Shown: positions 9,435 through 18,145, counted from the first letter of the stretch. The stretch: DNA of 64,000 nt from Flavobacterium rhamnosiphilum (GCF_004349195.1 NZ_SMLG01000007.1:62001-126000); one strand, 5' to 3'. Program-made: numbers and translations. The notes: generated by a model not told the origin, from the letters alone.

Positions 9435-9929
9435 CTAACTATTAATCATTCCTTTCAGGTTGGGATTTTTATTTCTTAGATCCAGTCCTCCTTCATAAAC
9501 AGATTTTAGGTTTAACAGAAAAAAGGACCAACCTGAATCACACCCAAGCCGAATGTTCTCTTTTGAGTTCTCATCTGTCGGAATGTTTTTATGAGTTAAT
9601 TCAACTATACTATAATCGTCTTGAGTTGAAAGTTTAATGTCGACTAAACAGTCTCCAGCAAATGAAAATTGAATAAAATCTTCGCCATTTGCGTTCGTTA
9701 TTTTTCCTTTTTCAACTCCATCATATAAATACCAATGCCATTCATAGGTAAAACCTTTTTCAAAAGGAGTGTTTTTGTCAACAAGGTTTTTGTTTGCATC
9801 GAAATAATTAGCATTGCTTAAAAACCACTTTTCTATTTCCGTAGTTTTTGTCCAAGCAGCATACATTTCGGCAAGAGTTGATTTTACCGCAATTCGTCTG
9901 GTAAATGTTGTCCAATCAAAGTTTTTCAT
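9435..9929 (-). CDS. SRPBCC/AHSA1-like (START fold) protein
   Basis: 164-aa cytosolic protein of the Activator-of-Hsp90-ATPase-1-like family. It has the usual opening of a short strand, then a helix with a Trp-Phe pair (YAAWTKTTEIEKWFL), then a YEWHWYLYDG strand and a C-terminal long helix (GCDSGWSFFLLNLKSVYEGG). The fold binds hydrophobic ligands in a helix-grip pocket; the ligand here is unknown. No operon partner is apparent: the next minus-strand gene upstream is a broken kinase. A second SRPBCC gene at 25.8-26.3 kb is of the same superfamily but not a close copy. Confidence 0.85.
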   Translation of the reverse strand: MKNFDWTTFTRRIAVKSTLAEMYAAWTKTTEIEKWFLSNANYFDANKNLVDKNTPFEKGFTYEWHWYLYDGVEKGKITNANGEDFIQFSFAGDCLVDIKLSTQDDYSIVELTHKNIPTDENSKENIRLGCDSGWSFFLLNLKSVYEGGLDLRNKNPNLKGMINS

Positions 9930-9995
9930 ATCCTTTACAAATTTAGTTAATGCTGTTTTTATGATTGCCTTTGGGTATAAGTAAAGATACTACAT

Positions 9996-11083
9996 TTAAT
10001 ATTTGAAAGAAATAGTGAATGTTGTCCCTTCATTTATTTTACTTTCAACTGCAATTCGGCCCCCTAAACTAGTGATGTGATTGTAGACCAGATACAATCC
10101 TATACCGTTACTGTCAATGTTACTGTGGAATTTTTCATACAATCCAAAAATCTTATCTTTTACTTTATCCATATCAAAACCAAGTCCATTATCAGAAAAA
10201 ATTAATTGCTTCACTCCGTTGACTTTTCTGGATTGGATAGTAATAACGGGCGCATGATCTGGTTTTGCATATTTAATCGAATTGGTTAATAAATTCAAAA
10301 AAATACTTTTAATGTATGCCTTGTTAAAAGAAACATTTTCAAAATCTGAAAAGTCAACATGAATAACCGCTTTTGAATCGCGTACCAAGGAATTGATGGA
10401 TACAAGGACTTCTGCAAGTGATTCATTTAAATTTATTTCTTCAATTTGAGTATTTATGTTCTCATTTTCAACCAATTCATCAATCGAGTCGTTTAAAGTT
10501 TGTTTTAAATTTTCACTGGTTAATTAATGTTAATCAATTCCAATGTTTCCGGATCATTGATTTTAGAAACATCGATAAGACTAAAAACCGAAAGCATGTT
10601 ATTAATAGGTGACTTTAAATCATGGGATGTTTTGTGTGATAAAACGGTAAGTTCCTTATTGATTTGTGTAAGATTTGTAAGAAGTAAATTGCGTTCTTCT
10701 TCTTCTTCTTTTTTGTGAGTGATGTTCTTGGCAATCGCATACACTAGTTTTTCGGACTCGATAGGCATGGATGTCCAAGATAACCAAACAATGGCTCCGC
10801 TTTTAGTTAAATACCGATTTTCGAAATTTAAAAGGGGCTTGTTTTTATATACTTGTTCTCTGGTTTCGATAGTCATTTTAAGGTCTGGTGCATAAACAAA
10901 ACTACTGATAGGTCTAGCATATAATTCCTCTTCTGAAAAACCTAATAATTTTGAAACAGCGGGATTTATCCTCTTGAAATAGCCATCAAATCCTGCAATA
11001 CAAATAAAATCAGCTGAGATATTAAAAAAATTATCAAAGTGATAGATCCCTTCTGAATCAGGATTACTTTTTTTTATAGTCAT
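9996..11083 (-). pseudogene. PAS-domain sensor histidine kinase, broken by a frameshift
   Basis: Two minus-strand pieces together make one kinase of about 360 aa. The first (11083 down to 10520) has a PAS domain (residues 15-125) and the dimerisation helix with the phosphoacceptor His in TSHDLKSPINNM, then hits a stop at 10522-10520. The second, in another frame, starts without a proper initiator and holds the HATPase domain (N box NLLTNSIKYA, G1 DNGLGFD, G2 NGIGLYLVYNH). Adding one base near 10520-10527 would join them as ELININ-LTSENLKQ, the normal linker. So a single-base deletion, real or a sequencing error, explains it. No transmembrane segment and no adjacent response regulator. Confidence 0.85.
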
Positions 11084-11270
11084 TGAGTTTTAAAGTTATT
11101 TGTTATTCGGATTTTGGACAAATACAAATTTTATGAATTGTTTAATTTTAGAAGAAAACATACTATCAAATTTAGCTAATAATTATTTATAATAAGAGCA
11201 ATGGTATACACAAATTTATAATTAAAATAAAATGTATTGCTATCATTTAAATGAAAAAAAAGGTTAAACA

Positions 11271-11304
11271 AAACGAGGCTGTCATTTTACTGACAGCCTC
11301 GTTT
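11271..11304. terminator. Terminator downstream of the outer-membrane protein gene
   Basis: A 14-bp perfect stem (11271-11284 with 11291-11304), core ACGAGGCTGTCA, with a 6-nt loop. T-rich tails exist in both directions. It sits 20 bp past the stop of the minus-strand gene 11324-12169. Confidence 0.85.
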
Positions 11305-11323
11305 TTTAGTATTGACACTCTGT

Positions 11324-12169
11324 TTATATTCTGAAGATTCCTCCAATAGCAATTATTCTTTGAAAAAAGAAAAAATCTTGTGAAGCAGTATCTTCTGAGC
11401 TTTTTGTAGTTCGTATGTCTTGCATATTAATATAACCGCCTTTAAGTTCTCCTTGTATGTAAAAGTGCTTGAAAAAAGTAATGTTCAAACCCGCTTTTAA
11501 TGAAGTTCCATAACCCGAAACATGAAAATCGTCATGACGTTCTTTTCCTAATAGCTTTGTATTCGTTTTTGGATACAATAGACCAAAACCAACACCTTCA
11601 GTTAAATTAACTTGAATTTTGTCCGTATTTCCAATTTTAAAAATAGAGGAAATATCATCGTGTCTGGAAAATTCAGTATTTACATAATTTAAACCGTCAG
11701 TATGTTCAAAAGTTAAAAATTCTGGGGTTAAAAGTACTTGATTGTTAGGCAATAACTCGTCATACGATCCTGGATTAGGGTAATAACCATTGATGTTAAC
11801 TGCCTTGTTTTGAGTCATTACATATTTCATATGATCGACACCTATAGCAACGCTATAATGGTCATTTATGAAATACCCCAATCTAAAATTAGTTTGGGGA
11901 ATGGTCATTCTGGCTGGATTGATATAGTCTACATGCCATCCTTTTGGTTTGTCATGCGCTTGTACATTCTCGAGAGTAAAGTTGTAATCTTTACCGCGAA
12001 AAGTTATATCAGATTTAGAATAGCTGTCTCTATTTCCTCCCCATGAAACAAAAAATTTCCCTTTGTTATGAGTGGTGTATCGATCTTGAATTGTTATTTT
12101 TTCCTGTGCAATTGTAGTATTAGTAAATAGTATAATTAGGAATGCGGAATATAAAAAAAAATGTTTCAA
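11324..12169 (-). CDS. Predicted outer-membrane beta-barrel protein, function unknown
   Basis: 281 aa with a clear signal peptide (MKHFFLYSAFLIILFTNTTIA, cleaved before QEK). The mature part alternates polar and hydrophobic residues in strand-like segments (FRLGYFINDHYSVAIGVDHMKYVM, GYGTSLKAGLNITFFKHFYIQGELKGGY) and ends IIAIGGIFRI, consistent with a porin-like barrel. It starts 18 bp after kdsA, so it is probably co-transcribed from the kdsA promoter. I do not recognise a named family. A link with LPS or outer-membrane biogenesis is only suggested by the kdsA neighbour. Confidence 0.75.
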   Translation of the reverse strand: MKHFFLYSAFLIILFTNTTIAQEKITIQDRYTTHNKGKFFVSWGGNRDSYSKSDITFRGKDYNFTLENVQAHDKPKGWHVDYINPARMTIPQTNFRLGYFINDHYSVAIGVDHMKYVMTQNKAVNINGYYPNPGSYDELLPNNQVLLTPEFLTFEHTDGLNYVNTEFSRHDDISSIFKIGNTDKIQVNLTEGVGFGLLYPKTNTKLLGKERHDDFHVSGYGTSLKAGLNITFFKHFYIQGELKGGYINMQDIRTTKSSEDTASQDFFFFQRIIAIGGIFRI

Positions 12170-12187
12170 TGAATTTGGGGCCTAAAT

Positions 12188-13006
12188 TTAAAATGTATTT
12201 ATTGTTTTTCTGATGGCAACTAACTTGGTCATTAAGGATTCGAAATAATCCAAATGCAACATATTGGCACCATCGCTTTTTGCATTGGCAGGATCAAAAT
12301 GGGTTTCAATAAATATTCCATCCACGCCTACAGCAATACCTGCTTTAGCAATGGTTTCAATCATATCTGGTCTTCCGCCAGTTACACCAGCCGTTTGGTT
12401 GGGTTGTTGCAGTGAGTGTGTAACATCAAGAACAGTAGTGGCGTATTGTTGCATAGTAGGAATTCCTCTGAAATCAACAATCATGTCTTGATAGCCAAAC
12501 ATCGTTCCTCTATCCGTAACCATCACATTTTCATTGTGACAATCCAATACTTTTTGAACGGCATGTTTCATACTTTCCGGACTCATAAATTGCCCTTTTT
12601 TCAAGTTGACCACTTTTCCGGTATTGGCAGCAGCCACTACTAAATCCGTTTGACGCACTAAAAAAGCCGGAATTTGCAATACATCAACATATTGAGCCGC
12701 CATATCCGCATCTTCATTCGTGTGAATGTCAGTAACAGTAGGAACTCCAAATGTTTCCGAAACTTTTCTAAGGATTTTTAATGCTTTTTCGTCACCAATT
12801 CCTGAAAAACTGTCAATTCTGGAACGATTCGCTTTCTTGAAAGAACCCTTAAAAACAAAAGGGATTTGTAAATTATCAGTAATACCAATTAATTTTTCAG
12901 CAATTCGCATTGCCATTTCTTCACCTTCAATGGCACAAGGACCAGCTAGCAGGAAGAAATTGCCACTGTCAGTATATTTGATTTGTGGAATATGTTGTAG
13001 GTTCAT
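12188..13006 (-). CDS. kdsA: 3-deoxy-8-phosphooctulonate (KDO-8-P) synthase
   Basis: Condenses phosphoenolpyruvate with arabinose-5-phosphate to KDO-8-phosphate, the precursor of the inner-core sugar of lipopolysaccharide, in the cytosol. Family motifs in order: AGPCAIEGEE (about residue 22), FKGSFKKANRSR, TDIHTNEDADMA, DVLQIPAFLVRQTDL, KGQFMSPESM, DRGTMFGYQDMIVDFRG, DVTHSLQQP and GIFIETHFDP. Length 272 aa is typical. A well-placed -7 box precedes the start, and an outer-membrane protein gene follows in the same direction. The lipoprotein gene upstream may belong to the same region, but repeat copy A separates them. Confidence 0.97.
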   Translation of the reverse strand: MNLQHIPQIKYTDSGNFFLLAGPCAIEGEEMAMRIAEKLIGITDNLQIPFVFKGSFKKANRSRIDSFSGIGDEKALKILRKVSETFGVPTVTDIHTNEDADMAAQYVDVLQIPAFLVRQTDLVVAAANTGKVVNLKKGQFMSPESMKHAVQKVLDCHNENVMVTDRGTMFGYQDMIVDFRGIPTMQQYATTVLDVTHSLQQPNQTAGVTGGRPDMIETIAKAGIAVGVDGIFIETHFDPANAKSDGANMLHLDYFESLMTKLVAIRKTINTF

Positions 13007-13028
13007 AATATGAATTTTTTAGAAAGTG

Positions 13029-13036
13029 CAAAGGTA
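13029..13036 (-). promoter_or_regulatory. Bacteroidota -7 box for kdsA
   Basis: Reads TACCTTTG (then C) on the minus strand, a perfect TAnnTTTG match 23 bp before the kdsA ATG. No convincing -33 TTG at the usual 19-bp spacing. Confidence 0.55.
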
Positions 13037-13097
13037 GTTATGATTTACGATTTACTATTTATGATTTGCAAATAATTTCTTGGATTAACTTTTTATT

Positions 13098-13182
13098 AGG
13101 AGCTTTTTCCTGCTGTACGTTACAATCTCCCGAAAAAACGGGAGGATTTCTCCCGACGCTTCGGGACCATCAGGGCTAGGGA
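13098..13182 (+). repeat. Dispersed intergenic repeat, copy A
   Basis: Left end AGGAGCTTTTTCC then TGCTGTACGTTACAATC. Two small hairpins follow (TCCCG/CGGGA around A6, and TCCCGA/TCGGGA), and the copy ends in CCATCAGGGCTAGGGA. It shares both ends, but not the hairpin sequence, with copies B (28877), C (42224) and D (59166, minus). It lies between two minus-strand genes and runs antisense to them. Confidence 0.8.
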
Positions 13183-13218
13183 TTTGGTTTTCAAGGATGT
13201 TTTGGGATTCGAAATCTA

Positions 13219-13668
13219 TTATTTTTTCAATGAAAATCCCACTGGAACCATCAATATTCCTTTTTCATAGATATTCAGGTAAAGCGTAACCGGTTTTTTC
13301 TGCCCTTCCCATTTTAATTCATAAACATCCAAAAATCCGGCTCCCAATTCGCTTCTTTTTGTTGGGAACGGGCAACAGTTTTCTAGTTTGGTAAACGTAA
13401 TTTTTTCGCCATTAGGTCCAGCCAATGCGTTTAAAAATCGACCTTGGTTGATGGATTCATTTTTGGTGTTGTTAAAGAATATATTGATAGGATAATCTTT
13501 ATCATAGCCATATTTTTTGTCTTTACTATATTCAGTAATCACAAAAGTATTGTCTTTTGAAAGGGTAAGGTTGGGGGCGTTATCATCTGTATTTTTCAAA
13601 GTTGATTGTGTACTTGAGCAAGAAGCCATTCCGATTAGCAAAGCAATAAAAAAGATTGATTTTTTCAT
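13219..13668 (-). CDS. Hypothetical lipoprotein
   Basis: 149 aa. Lipoprotein signal peptide with lipobox GMASCSS (Cys 17). The mature domain is beta-rich and includes a CC pair in LENCCPFPTKRSELG and a C-terminal YELKWEGQKKPVTLYLNIYEKG. No enzyme motif is visible. It lies upstream of kdsA in the same direction but is separated by about 210 bp that hold repeat copy A and the kdsA promoter, so the two are likely separate units. Function unknown. Confidence 0.75.
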   Translation of the reverse strand: MKKSIFFIALLIGMASCSSTQSTLKNTDDNAPNLTLSKDNTFVITEYSKDKKYGYDKDYPINIFFNNTKNESINQGRFLNALAGPNGEKITFTKLENCCPFPTKRSELGAGFLDVYELKWEGQKKPVTLYLNIYEKGILMVPVGFSLKK

Positions 13669-13841
13669 GTTTAGGGTAAATTTATTAGGTAAAAATTAAA
13701 TAGCAATTACAATACCACGTAATTTAAATAATACAAATATAAACAGAACTTTAGACCTTCGTACGAGTTCCCGTAATAATTTGGATGTATCATTTTTTAA
13801 TCGAATGTAGCATTTCTTCCAAAATCTCGTAAAATGCTTCT

Positions 13842-13849
13842 TATCTTTG
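13842..13849 (+). promoter_or_regulatory. -7 box for the YeeE/YedE pair
   Basis: TATCTTTG, a perfect TAnnTTTG, ends 14 bp before the ATG at 13864. The transcript would have a very short leader. No matched -33 TTG was seen. Confidence 0.5.
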
Positions 13850-13863
13850 TACAAAAAAACAAT

Positions 13864-14424
13864 ATGGATATTATTTTTCAAACATGGTCCTGGTATATTT
13901 CTGGGTTTTTGATTGGTATGATTATGCTTTCTTTGATTTATTTCGGAAAGTCTTTCGGAATGTCTTCTAATTTGCGTTCGCTGTGTTCAATGGCTGGTTT
14001 AGGAAAACGAGTAGCCTTTTTTGATTTTGATTGGAAAGCACAACGTTGGAATTTAGTAGTCGTTCTTGGGGCTATGTTAGGCGGTTTTGTTGCTGTTCAT
14101 TTTATGGCTGATGCTTCAAATGTGGCTATTAATCCTAAAACAATTGCACAATTAGCACAACTGGGTATTGAAGCTCCAAACGGGAAATTAATGCCGGATG
14201 CTCTTTTTGGGACAGCTATTTTAGAATCTCCAAAAAGTATTTTCATACTGCTTATTGGTGGCGTTTTGATTGGTTTTGGTTCTCGTTATGCTGGTGGTTG
14301 TACTTCAGGACATGCCATTTCTGGCTTAAGTAATTTACAACTTCCTTCTTTGAAAGCTGTTATTGGGTTTTTTATCGGTGGATTGATAATGGCGCATTTT
14401 TTATTACCATTGATTTTAAAATAA
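13864..14424 (+). CDS. YeeE/YedE family sulfur-compound transporter, N-terminal half
   Basis: Inner-membrane protein of about 186 aa from the thiosulfate/sulfur transport family (DUF395). The Met at 13864 is preferred over one 30 bp upstream because it starts the first membrane helix directly and leaves the -7 box in place. About four to five hydrophobic segments, with the conserved Cys motif GGCTSGHAISGL near residue 150. The partner half follows 45 bp downstream. In full-length YeeE the two Cys-bearing halves together relay thiosulfate, so these two genes probably form one carrier. No rhodanese or metallo-beta-lactamase gene is next to them. Confidence 0.9.
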   Translation: MDIIFQTWSWYISGFLIGMIMLSLIYFGKSFGMSSNLRSLCSMAGLGKRVAFFDFDWKAQRWNLVVVLGAMLGGFVAVHFMADASNVAINPKTIAQLAQLGIEAPNGKLMPDALFGTAILESPKSIFILLIGGVLIGFGSRYAGGCTSGHAISGLSNLQLPSLKAVIGFFIGGLIMAHFLLPLILK

Positions 14425-14469
14425 GCATTGCAAAGCAATCATAATGACCTTAATATTAAAATAAAAAGC

Positions 14470-14886
14470 ATGAAAAATATAGTAAAATATGTATTAGTTG
14501 GATTTATTTTTGGAATTGTATTGACTAAATCCGAAGCTGTTTCTTGGTATCGCATTTATGAAATGTTCCAATTTCAGTCGTTTCACATGTACGGAATTAT
14601 TGCTGTGGCTATCTTGACGGGAATAATTGGTATTCAAATCATAAAAAGAAACAATATAAAAGACATCAAAGGAGAATCCATAGAAATTCCGGATAAAGAA
14701 AAAGGCTCCGCACGCTATTGGATAGGAGGATTATTTTTTGGATTGGGTTGGGCATTGGTAGGTTCTTGCCCAGGACCTATATTTATCTTATTGGGTGCCG
14801 GTTTCTGGACTGTTCTGATAGTGCTTTTTGGAGCTCTTTTGGGAACTTATTTATACGGATTATTGAAAAATAAATTGCCTCATTAA
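14470..14886 (+). CDS. YeeE/YedE family (DUF6691-type) protein, C-terminal half
   Basis: About 138 aa, four membrane segments. It carries the second conserved Cys in GLGWALVGSCPGPIFILLG. Start set at 14470 (MKNIVKYVLVGFIFG); a possible TTG start at 14428 adds 14 polar residues before the first helix and looks less likely. It follows the other half in the same direction, so both are probably one transcript and one functional transporter of sulfur compounds. Ends at a bidirectional terminator. Confidence 0.88.
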   Translation: MKNIVKYVLVGFIFGIVLTKSEAVSWYRIYEMFQFQSFHMYGIIAVAILTGIIGIQIIKRNNIKDIKGESIEIPDKEKGSARYWIGGLFFGLGWALVGSCPGPIFILLGAGFWTVLIVLFGALLGTYLYGLLKNKLPH

Positions 14887-14905
14887 TCGAAAAATAGCTT
14901 GTATC

Positions 14906-14945
14906 AAAGTAGCATTCTCGTATGAAAATGCTACTTTTTTTTGTT
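14906..14945. terminator. Bidirectional terminator between convergent genes
   Basis: An 11-bp stem AAAGTAGCATT/AATGCTACTTT (14906-14916 with 14927-14937) is followed by a T-run on the plus strand. Its right arm overlaps the last codons of the minus-strand YhhN gene. Confidence 0.85.
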
Positions 14946-15602
14946 TAATTTCAAAATGCCAACAACAATCAAATATTGCGCAAGTAAGTAGGTTGCCATA
15001 ATCAGGAAGGAACTGTATTGCAGCGGTGCATGAAATTTATCAAATGCCAAAATACTATCTGAAGCTACAAAAATGGTAGCACCAATTAAAATATAGATGT
15101 TGGCAGGTTTTTTCCAGTTTAAAAAACCTTTGAGCGCAAATAACAACATAATGGAAATTGTCAGTGCATAAACAAAAACAGGAATTTTTAAGTCACCCAG
15201 ACTTGGCAGTAAAATCAACATCATTACTATTAAATAAAAGGCAATTGTTGTAACTCCAACCCAGAAAATGATTTTACTTTTCTTTAAATAAATCTTTAAT
15301 TGTTTGCTGAACAGTATAATATAAGAAATGTGCGAAAGAAGAAAAGCAATCAATCCTGCTATAAAATATAATTCTCCTTTGTCAGCAAACATCAAAATAA
15401 TGTCTCCTATCCAAGATAAAGTCAAAGCCGTTAAAAGAATTTTTTTGGTAGTGAATTTTTCATGTAAAAAAACTGCCAGAATTAGAAACGGCAATAAAAA
15501 TGGTTTGAAATACCAAGCTGCATCTTCGCGACCTATAAAAATTATAAAAAGATAAATAAGACTAAATCGGAGATAACTGTTTAAGATGTAGTTGTTTTTC
15601 AT
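14931..15602 (-). CDS. YhhN/TMEM86-family protein, predicted lysoplasmalogenase
   Basis: 223 aa with about eight membrane helices. YhhN/TMEM86 enzymes hydrolyse the vinyl-ether bond of lysoplasmalogens to a fatty aldehyde and a glycerophospho-head group. The family hallmark is present: LSWIGDIILMFADKG near residue 62, with the GD-LM core, and a later ASDSILAFDKF motif around residue 182. It lies 9 bp after a sterol-desaturase/AGMO-like gene in the same direction, so the two are surely co-transcribed. A second, divergent YhhN-like protein occurs at 40449. Activity is inferred from the family, not shown. Confidence 0.85.
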   Translation of the reverse strand: MKNNYILNSYLRFSLIYLFIIFIGREDAAWYFKPFLLPFLILAVFLHEKFTTKKILLTALTLSWIGDIILMFADKGELYFIAGLIAFLLSHISYIILFSKQLKIYLKKSKIIFWVGVTTIAFYLIVMMLILLPSLGDLKIPVFVYALTISIMLLFALKGFLNWKKPANIYILIGATIFVASDSILAFDKFHAPLQYSSFLIMATYLLAQYLIVVGILKLNKKK

Positions 15603-15611
15603 ATATTATTT

Positions 15612-16883
15612 TTAAGATTGAGCTACAATCATTGTTTCTTTTTCAAAATTGCTGTTGACAAAATAAATAGTTACTATCAATGACAAAATAAGATAACCTG
15701 CAACAACATAACTCGCAAAAGGAAAGAGTTGATCCATTCCAAACCAATCTCCAAAATAGAAAATTAGCCCAATTCCAAATATGAAACGAATACTTTCCCA
15801 GAATACAGAAATTTTCCGGGTATCCATTAATTCGGTGTAACTGTAAACGGTCAGAAAGATGAATGCACCGTAAATAAATACATTTGGCAAACCTATTACT
15901 GCAATGGAATTATACATATAACTAATAAGTAACAACGTAATAATAGCTTGAAATAAGGACCAGTACATCAGTTTTTTAGAATGTTTGACTCCATATTTTT
16001 CAAAATCATAAACATTGGTGATTTTGGTTACCGGATATTTTTCTTCAAAATTTTCTGGACGCCAGCCTGTTGGTTTAAACCAAATTGTGAACTTGTCTTT
16101 CCAGTTTTCGGCACGCCAGGCATCCGTAATCAGTAACCATAAATGCTGAAAATTAATCCGAATAGGATTCCAGGTTCTCGCTGGTCTTGTGATTCCAAAA
16201 ACGGGTGGAACAGTTTCTAATTCTGCTTGAAAAGTACCAAATAACTTATCCCAAATAATAAATATTTGTGAATGGTTTTTATCCATATATTCAGGGTTGA
16301 TAGCATGATGAACCCTATGATGTGATGGAGAAACCAGTATGTTTTCCAGAAAACCAATTTTCTTAATGTGCTTGGTGTGATACCAGAATTGCAGGAATAA
16401 ATGAATCGGTAAGGTTATCGCAATCACTTTGGAGGGAACACCTAAAAGAGCAGCTGGAATCAATAAAAAAGTAAACAGATTCACAAAACTGGAAACGGGT
16501 TGACGCAAGGCACATGCCAGATTAAATTCTTCACTACTGTGATGAATGGCATGTTTGTTCCATAAAAAATTAATTTGATGGGACAAACGATGACTCCAAT
16601 AGCCATAAAAATCAATAGCGATAAATCCAATGAGATAAGTGAAAACGGTTGCTTCAAGATCGAATAAAGCTATTTTAGAGACAATCCAATCATAGGAAAC
16701 CAGCGTTATGCTGAGTCCTAAAACATCTTTTAGGGAGTTAATCATTCCGGAACTTACGCTCGAAACAGAATCCATATTTGGTGCCGTATCTTCCCCTTTA
16801 TAATGCCCGTATATTTTTTCGATGATAATTAATATCAAAAAAGCGGGCATTACAAAAACTAAAATTTTACCGTATTCTTCCAT
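15612..16883 (-). CDS. Sterol desaturase/fatty acid hydroxylase superfamily protein, alkylglycerol monooxygenase-like
   Basis: 423-aa membrane di-iron enzyme. The eight-His pattern is visible: HRLSH (about residue 98), HAIHHSSEEFN (about residue 110), and HHRVHH (about residue 188), with His-rich surroundings. Several membrane helices lie before and after, with a C-terminal block of four. The architecture (N-terminal catalytic half plus C-terminal membrane half) resembles alkylglycerol monooxygenase (TMEM195), which cleaves O-alkyl ether lipids to aldehydes. It is the first gene of a two-gene unit with the lysoplasmalogenase. Other members hydroxylate sterols, carotenoids or fatty acids, so ether-lipid cleavage is an inference supported by the partner. 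Confidence 0.82.
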   Translation of the reverse strand: MEEYGKILVFVMPAFLILIIIEKIYGHYKGEDTAPNMDSVSSVSSGMINSLKDVLGLSITLVSYDWIVSKIALFDLEATVFTYLIGFIAIDFYGYWSHRLSHQINFLWNKHAIHHSSEEFNLACALRQPVSSFVNLFTFLLIPAALLGVPSKVIAITLPIHLFLQFWYHTKHIKKIGFLENILVSPSHHRVHHAINPEYMDKNHSQIFIIWDKLFGTFQAELETVPPVFGITRPARTWNPIRINFQHLWLLITDAWRAENWKDKFTIWFKPTGWRPENFEEKYPVTKITNVYDFEKYGVKHSKKLMYWSLFQAIITLLLISYMYNSIAVIGLPNVFIYGAFIFLTVYSYTELMDTRKISVFWESIRFIFGIGLIFYFGDWFGMDQLFPFASYVVAGYLILSLIVTIYFVNSNFEKETMIVAQS

Positions 16884-16902
16884 AAAAACACTTTTTTTTA
16901 TT

Positions 16903-16910
16903 CAAATATA
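16903..16910 (-). promoter_or_regulatory. -7 box for the hydroxylase-lysoplasmalogenase unit
   Basis: Reads TATATTTG on the minus strand, 20 bp before the ATG at 16883. A perfect TAnnTTTG without a matched -33 box. Confidence 0.45.
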
Positions 16911-16976
16911 GAATAAAAGAGAATGTTTTTGAATTATTCATAGTAATTTATTTCTCAAAGGGAAGTTTTATTATTC

Positions 16977-17252
16977 TTAAATTATCTCCGCATTTAATCC
17001 TGCTTCTAATAATTGAGTGCATTGTGGTTTTAATTTTTCGTAAGGACCCGTTTTTACGGTACACTTCCCATTATAATGTACAATTAATGAACATTGTTCT
17101 GCTTGTTCCGGAGTGTGATCACAAACGCGAATTAAAGTGTCAATGACATGATCAAAAGTATTTACATCATCGTTGTAAACTACTATTTCATTGTCCAGAC
17201 TTATAGCTTCCTTAAGACTAACTCTTTCTCTTACTTTTTCTTTAGTACTCAT
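16977..17252 (-). CDS. clpS: ATP-dependent Clp protease adaptor ClpS
   Basis: 91 aa. Delivers N-degron substrates to the ClpAP/ClpCP protease in the cytosol. The ClpS core is clear: VVYNDDVNTFDHVIDTLIRV (the NDD substrate-pocket loop near residue 28), HTPEQAEQCSLIVHYNGKCTV, and a C-terminal LEAGLNAEI with the conserved end. The N-terminal extension is short and charged, as usual. Lies 45 bp after prmA in the same direction, an order common in Flavobacteriia. Confidence 0.95.
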   Translation of the reverse strand: MSTKEKVRERVSLKEAISLDNEIVVYNDDVNTFDHVIDTLIRVCDHTPEQAEQCSLIVHYNGKCTVKTGPYEKLKPQCTQLLEAGLNAEII

Positions 17253-17297
17253 TTTGTAGGTTTTTGTACTTTCGTAATTAATAAAAAAATAGTACCA

Positions 17298-18131
17298 CTA
17301 ATTTACATATTTTAAAGATACCCAATTGTTTCTTTCAAATTTTTTAACATAAGTTAATCCTTTTTCAGTACATGAAGCATCAATAAATGGAATGTCTTCT
17401 TGGTAGAAACCACTTAAAAGTAGTGTTCCATTAGGATTTAAACTATCAACATAACTTTGCATATCGTTCAACAAAATATTCCTGTTAATGTTAGCTATAA
17501 TCAAATCGTATTTTTTACCTTCTAATAAAGCAGCCTCACCTTCATAAACTGTAATGTGCTTACAATTATTGCGTTGTGCATTTTCTATAGAATTCAAATA
17601 ACACCAATTATCAATATCAATGGCGTCAATTGGTTGCGCTCCTTTCATCTCGGCAAGTATTGCTAAAATAGCTGTTCCGCAACCCATATCAAGGGTTTTC
17701 ATTCCGGTAACATCTATTTCTAATAAATGCTGAATCATCATGTGAGTCGTTTCGTGGTGACCCGTTCCAAAACTCATTTTTGGTTCGATTACAATATCAA
17801 ATTCGGCATCCGTTTTTGGATGAAAAGGCGCACGTACATGACAATTTCCATCGACATCTATCGCTTCAAAATTCTTTTCCCATTCCTCATTCCAGTTGAC
17901 TTGTTCGATTTCTTCAAATGTATAATCAATCGTAAATTCCTCCGATTGTAAAATATGAATATCTTCTAAAATAGTTTCGTCCCACAAATCTTTTTGAACA
18001 AAAGCAGAAATACCGGTTTCGGTTTCTGTAAAACTTTCGAATGCTCTTTCTCCTAATTCTGCGATTAATATTTCAGAACCCAACTCTTTAGGTTCAATAG
18101 TAAAATGATACCCGATATAAATGTTTGACAT
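17298..18131 (-). CDS. prmA: Ribosomal protein L11 methyltransferase
   Basis: SAM-dependent methylation of ribosomal protein L11. Start chosen at 18131 (MSNIYIGYHF); a longer frame adds a basic 14-residue leader that would include the -7 promoter box. 277 aa. N-terminal substrate-recognition domain (residues 1-110), then the class I methyltransferase: EPKMSFGTGHHETTHMM, TLDMGCGTAILAI (SAM loop), PIDAIDIDNWC, YDLIIANINRNIL (catalytic NI-N), GTLLLSGFYQEDI. Its own promoter sits just upstream. clpS follows. Confidence 0.95.
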   Translation of the reverse strand: MSNIYIGYHFTIEPKELGSEILIAELGERAFESFTETETGISAFVQKDLWDETILEDIHILQSEEFTIDYTFEEIEQVNWNEEWEKNFEAIDVDGNCHVRAPFHPKTDAEFDIVIEPKMSFGTGHHETTHMMIQHLLEIDVTGMKTLDMGCGTAILAILAEMKGAQPIDAIDIDNWCYLNSIENAQRNNCKHITVYEGEAALLEGKKYDLIIANINRNILLNDMQSYVDSLNPNGTLLLSGFYQEDIPFIDASCTEKGLTYVKKFERNNWVSLKYVN

Positions 18132-18145
18132 GCTTCTTTTTTTTG

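Noticed and set aside
9996..10475. A stand-alone HATPase protein starting at a TTG codon
   Set aside because: The frame extends upstream with normal kinase linker sequence to the frameshift point; the TTG is not a real start.
13098..13182. Calling repeat copy A a simple terminator
   Set aside because: It has hairpins but no T-run, and its ends match three other copies at unrelated sites.
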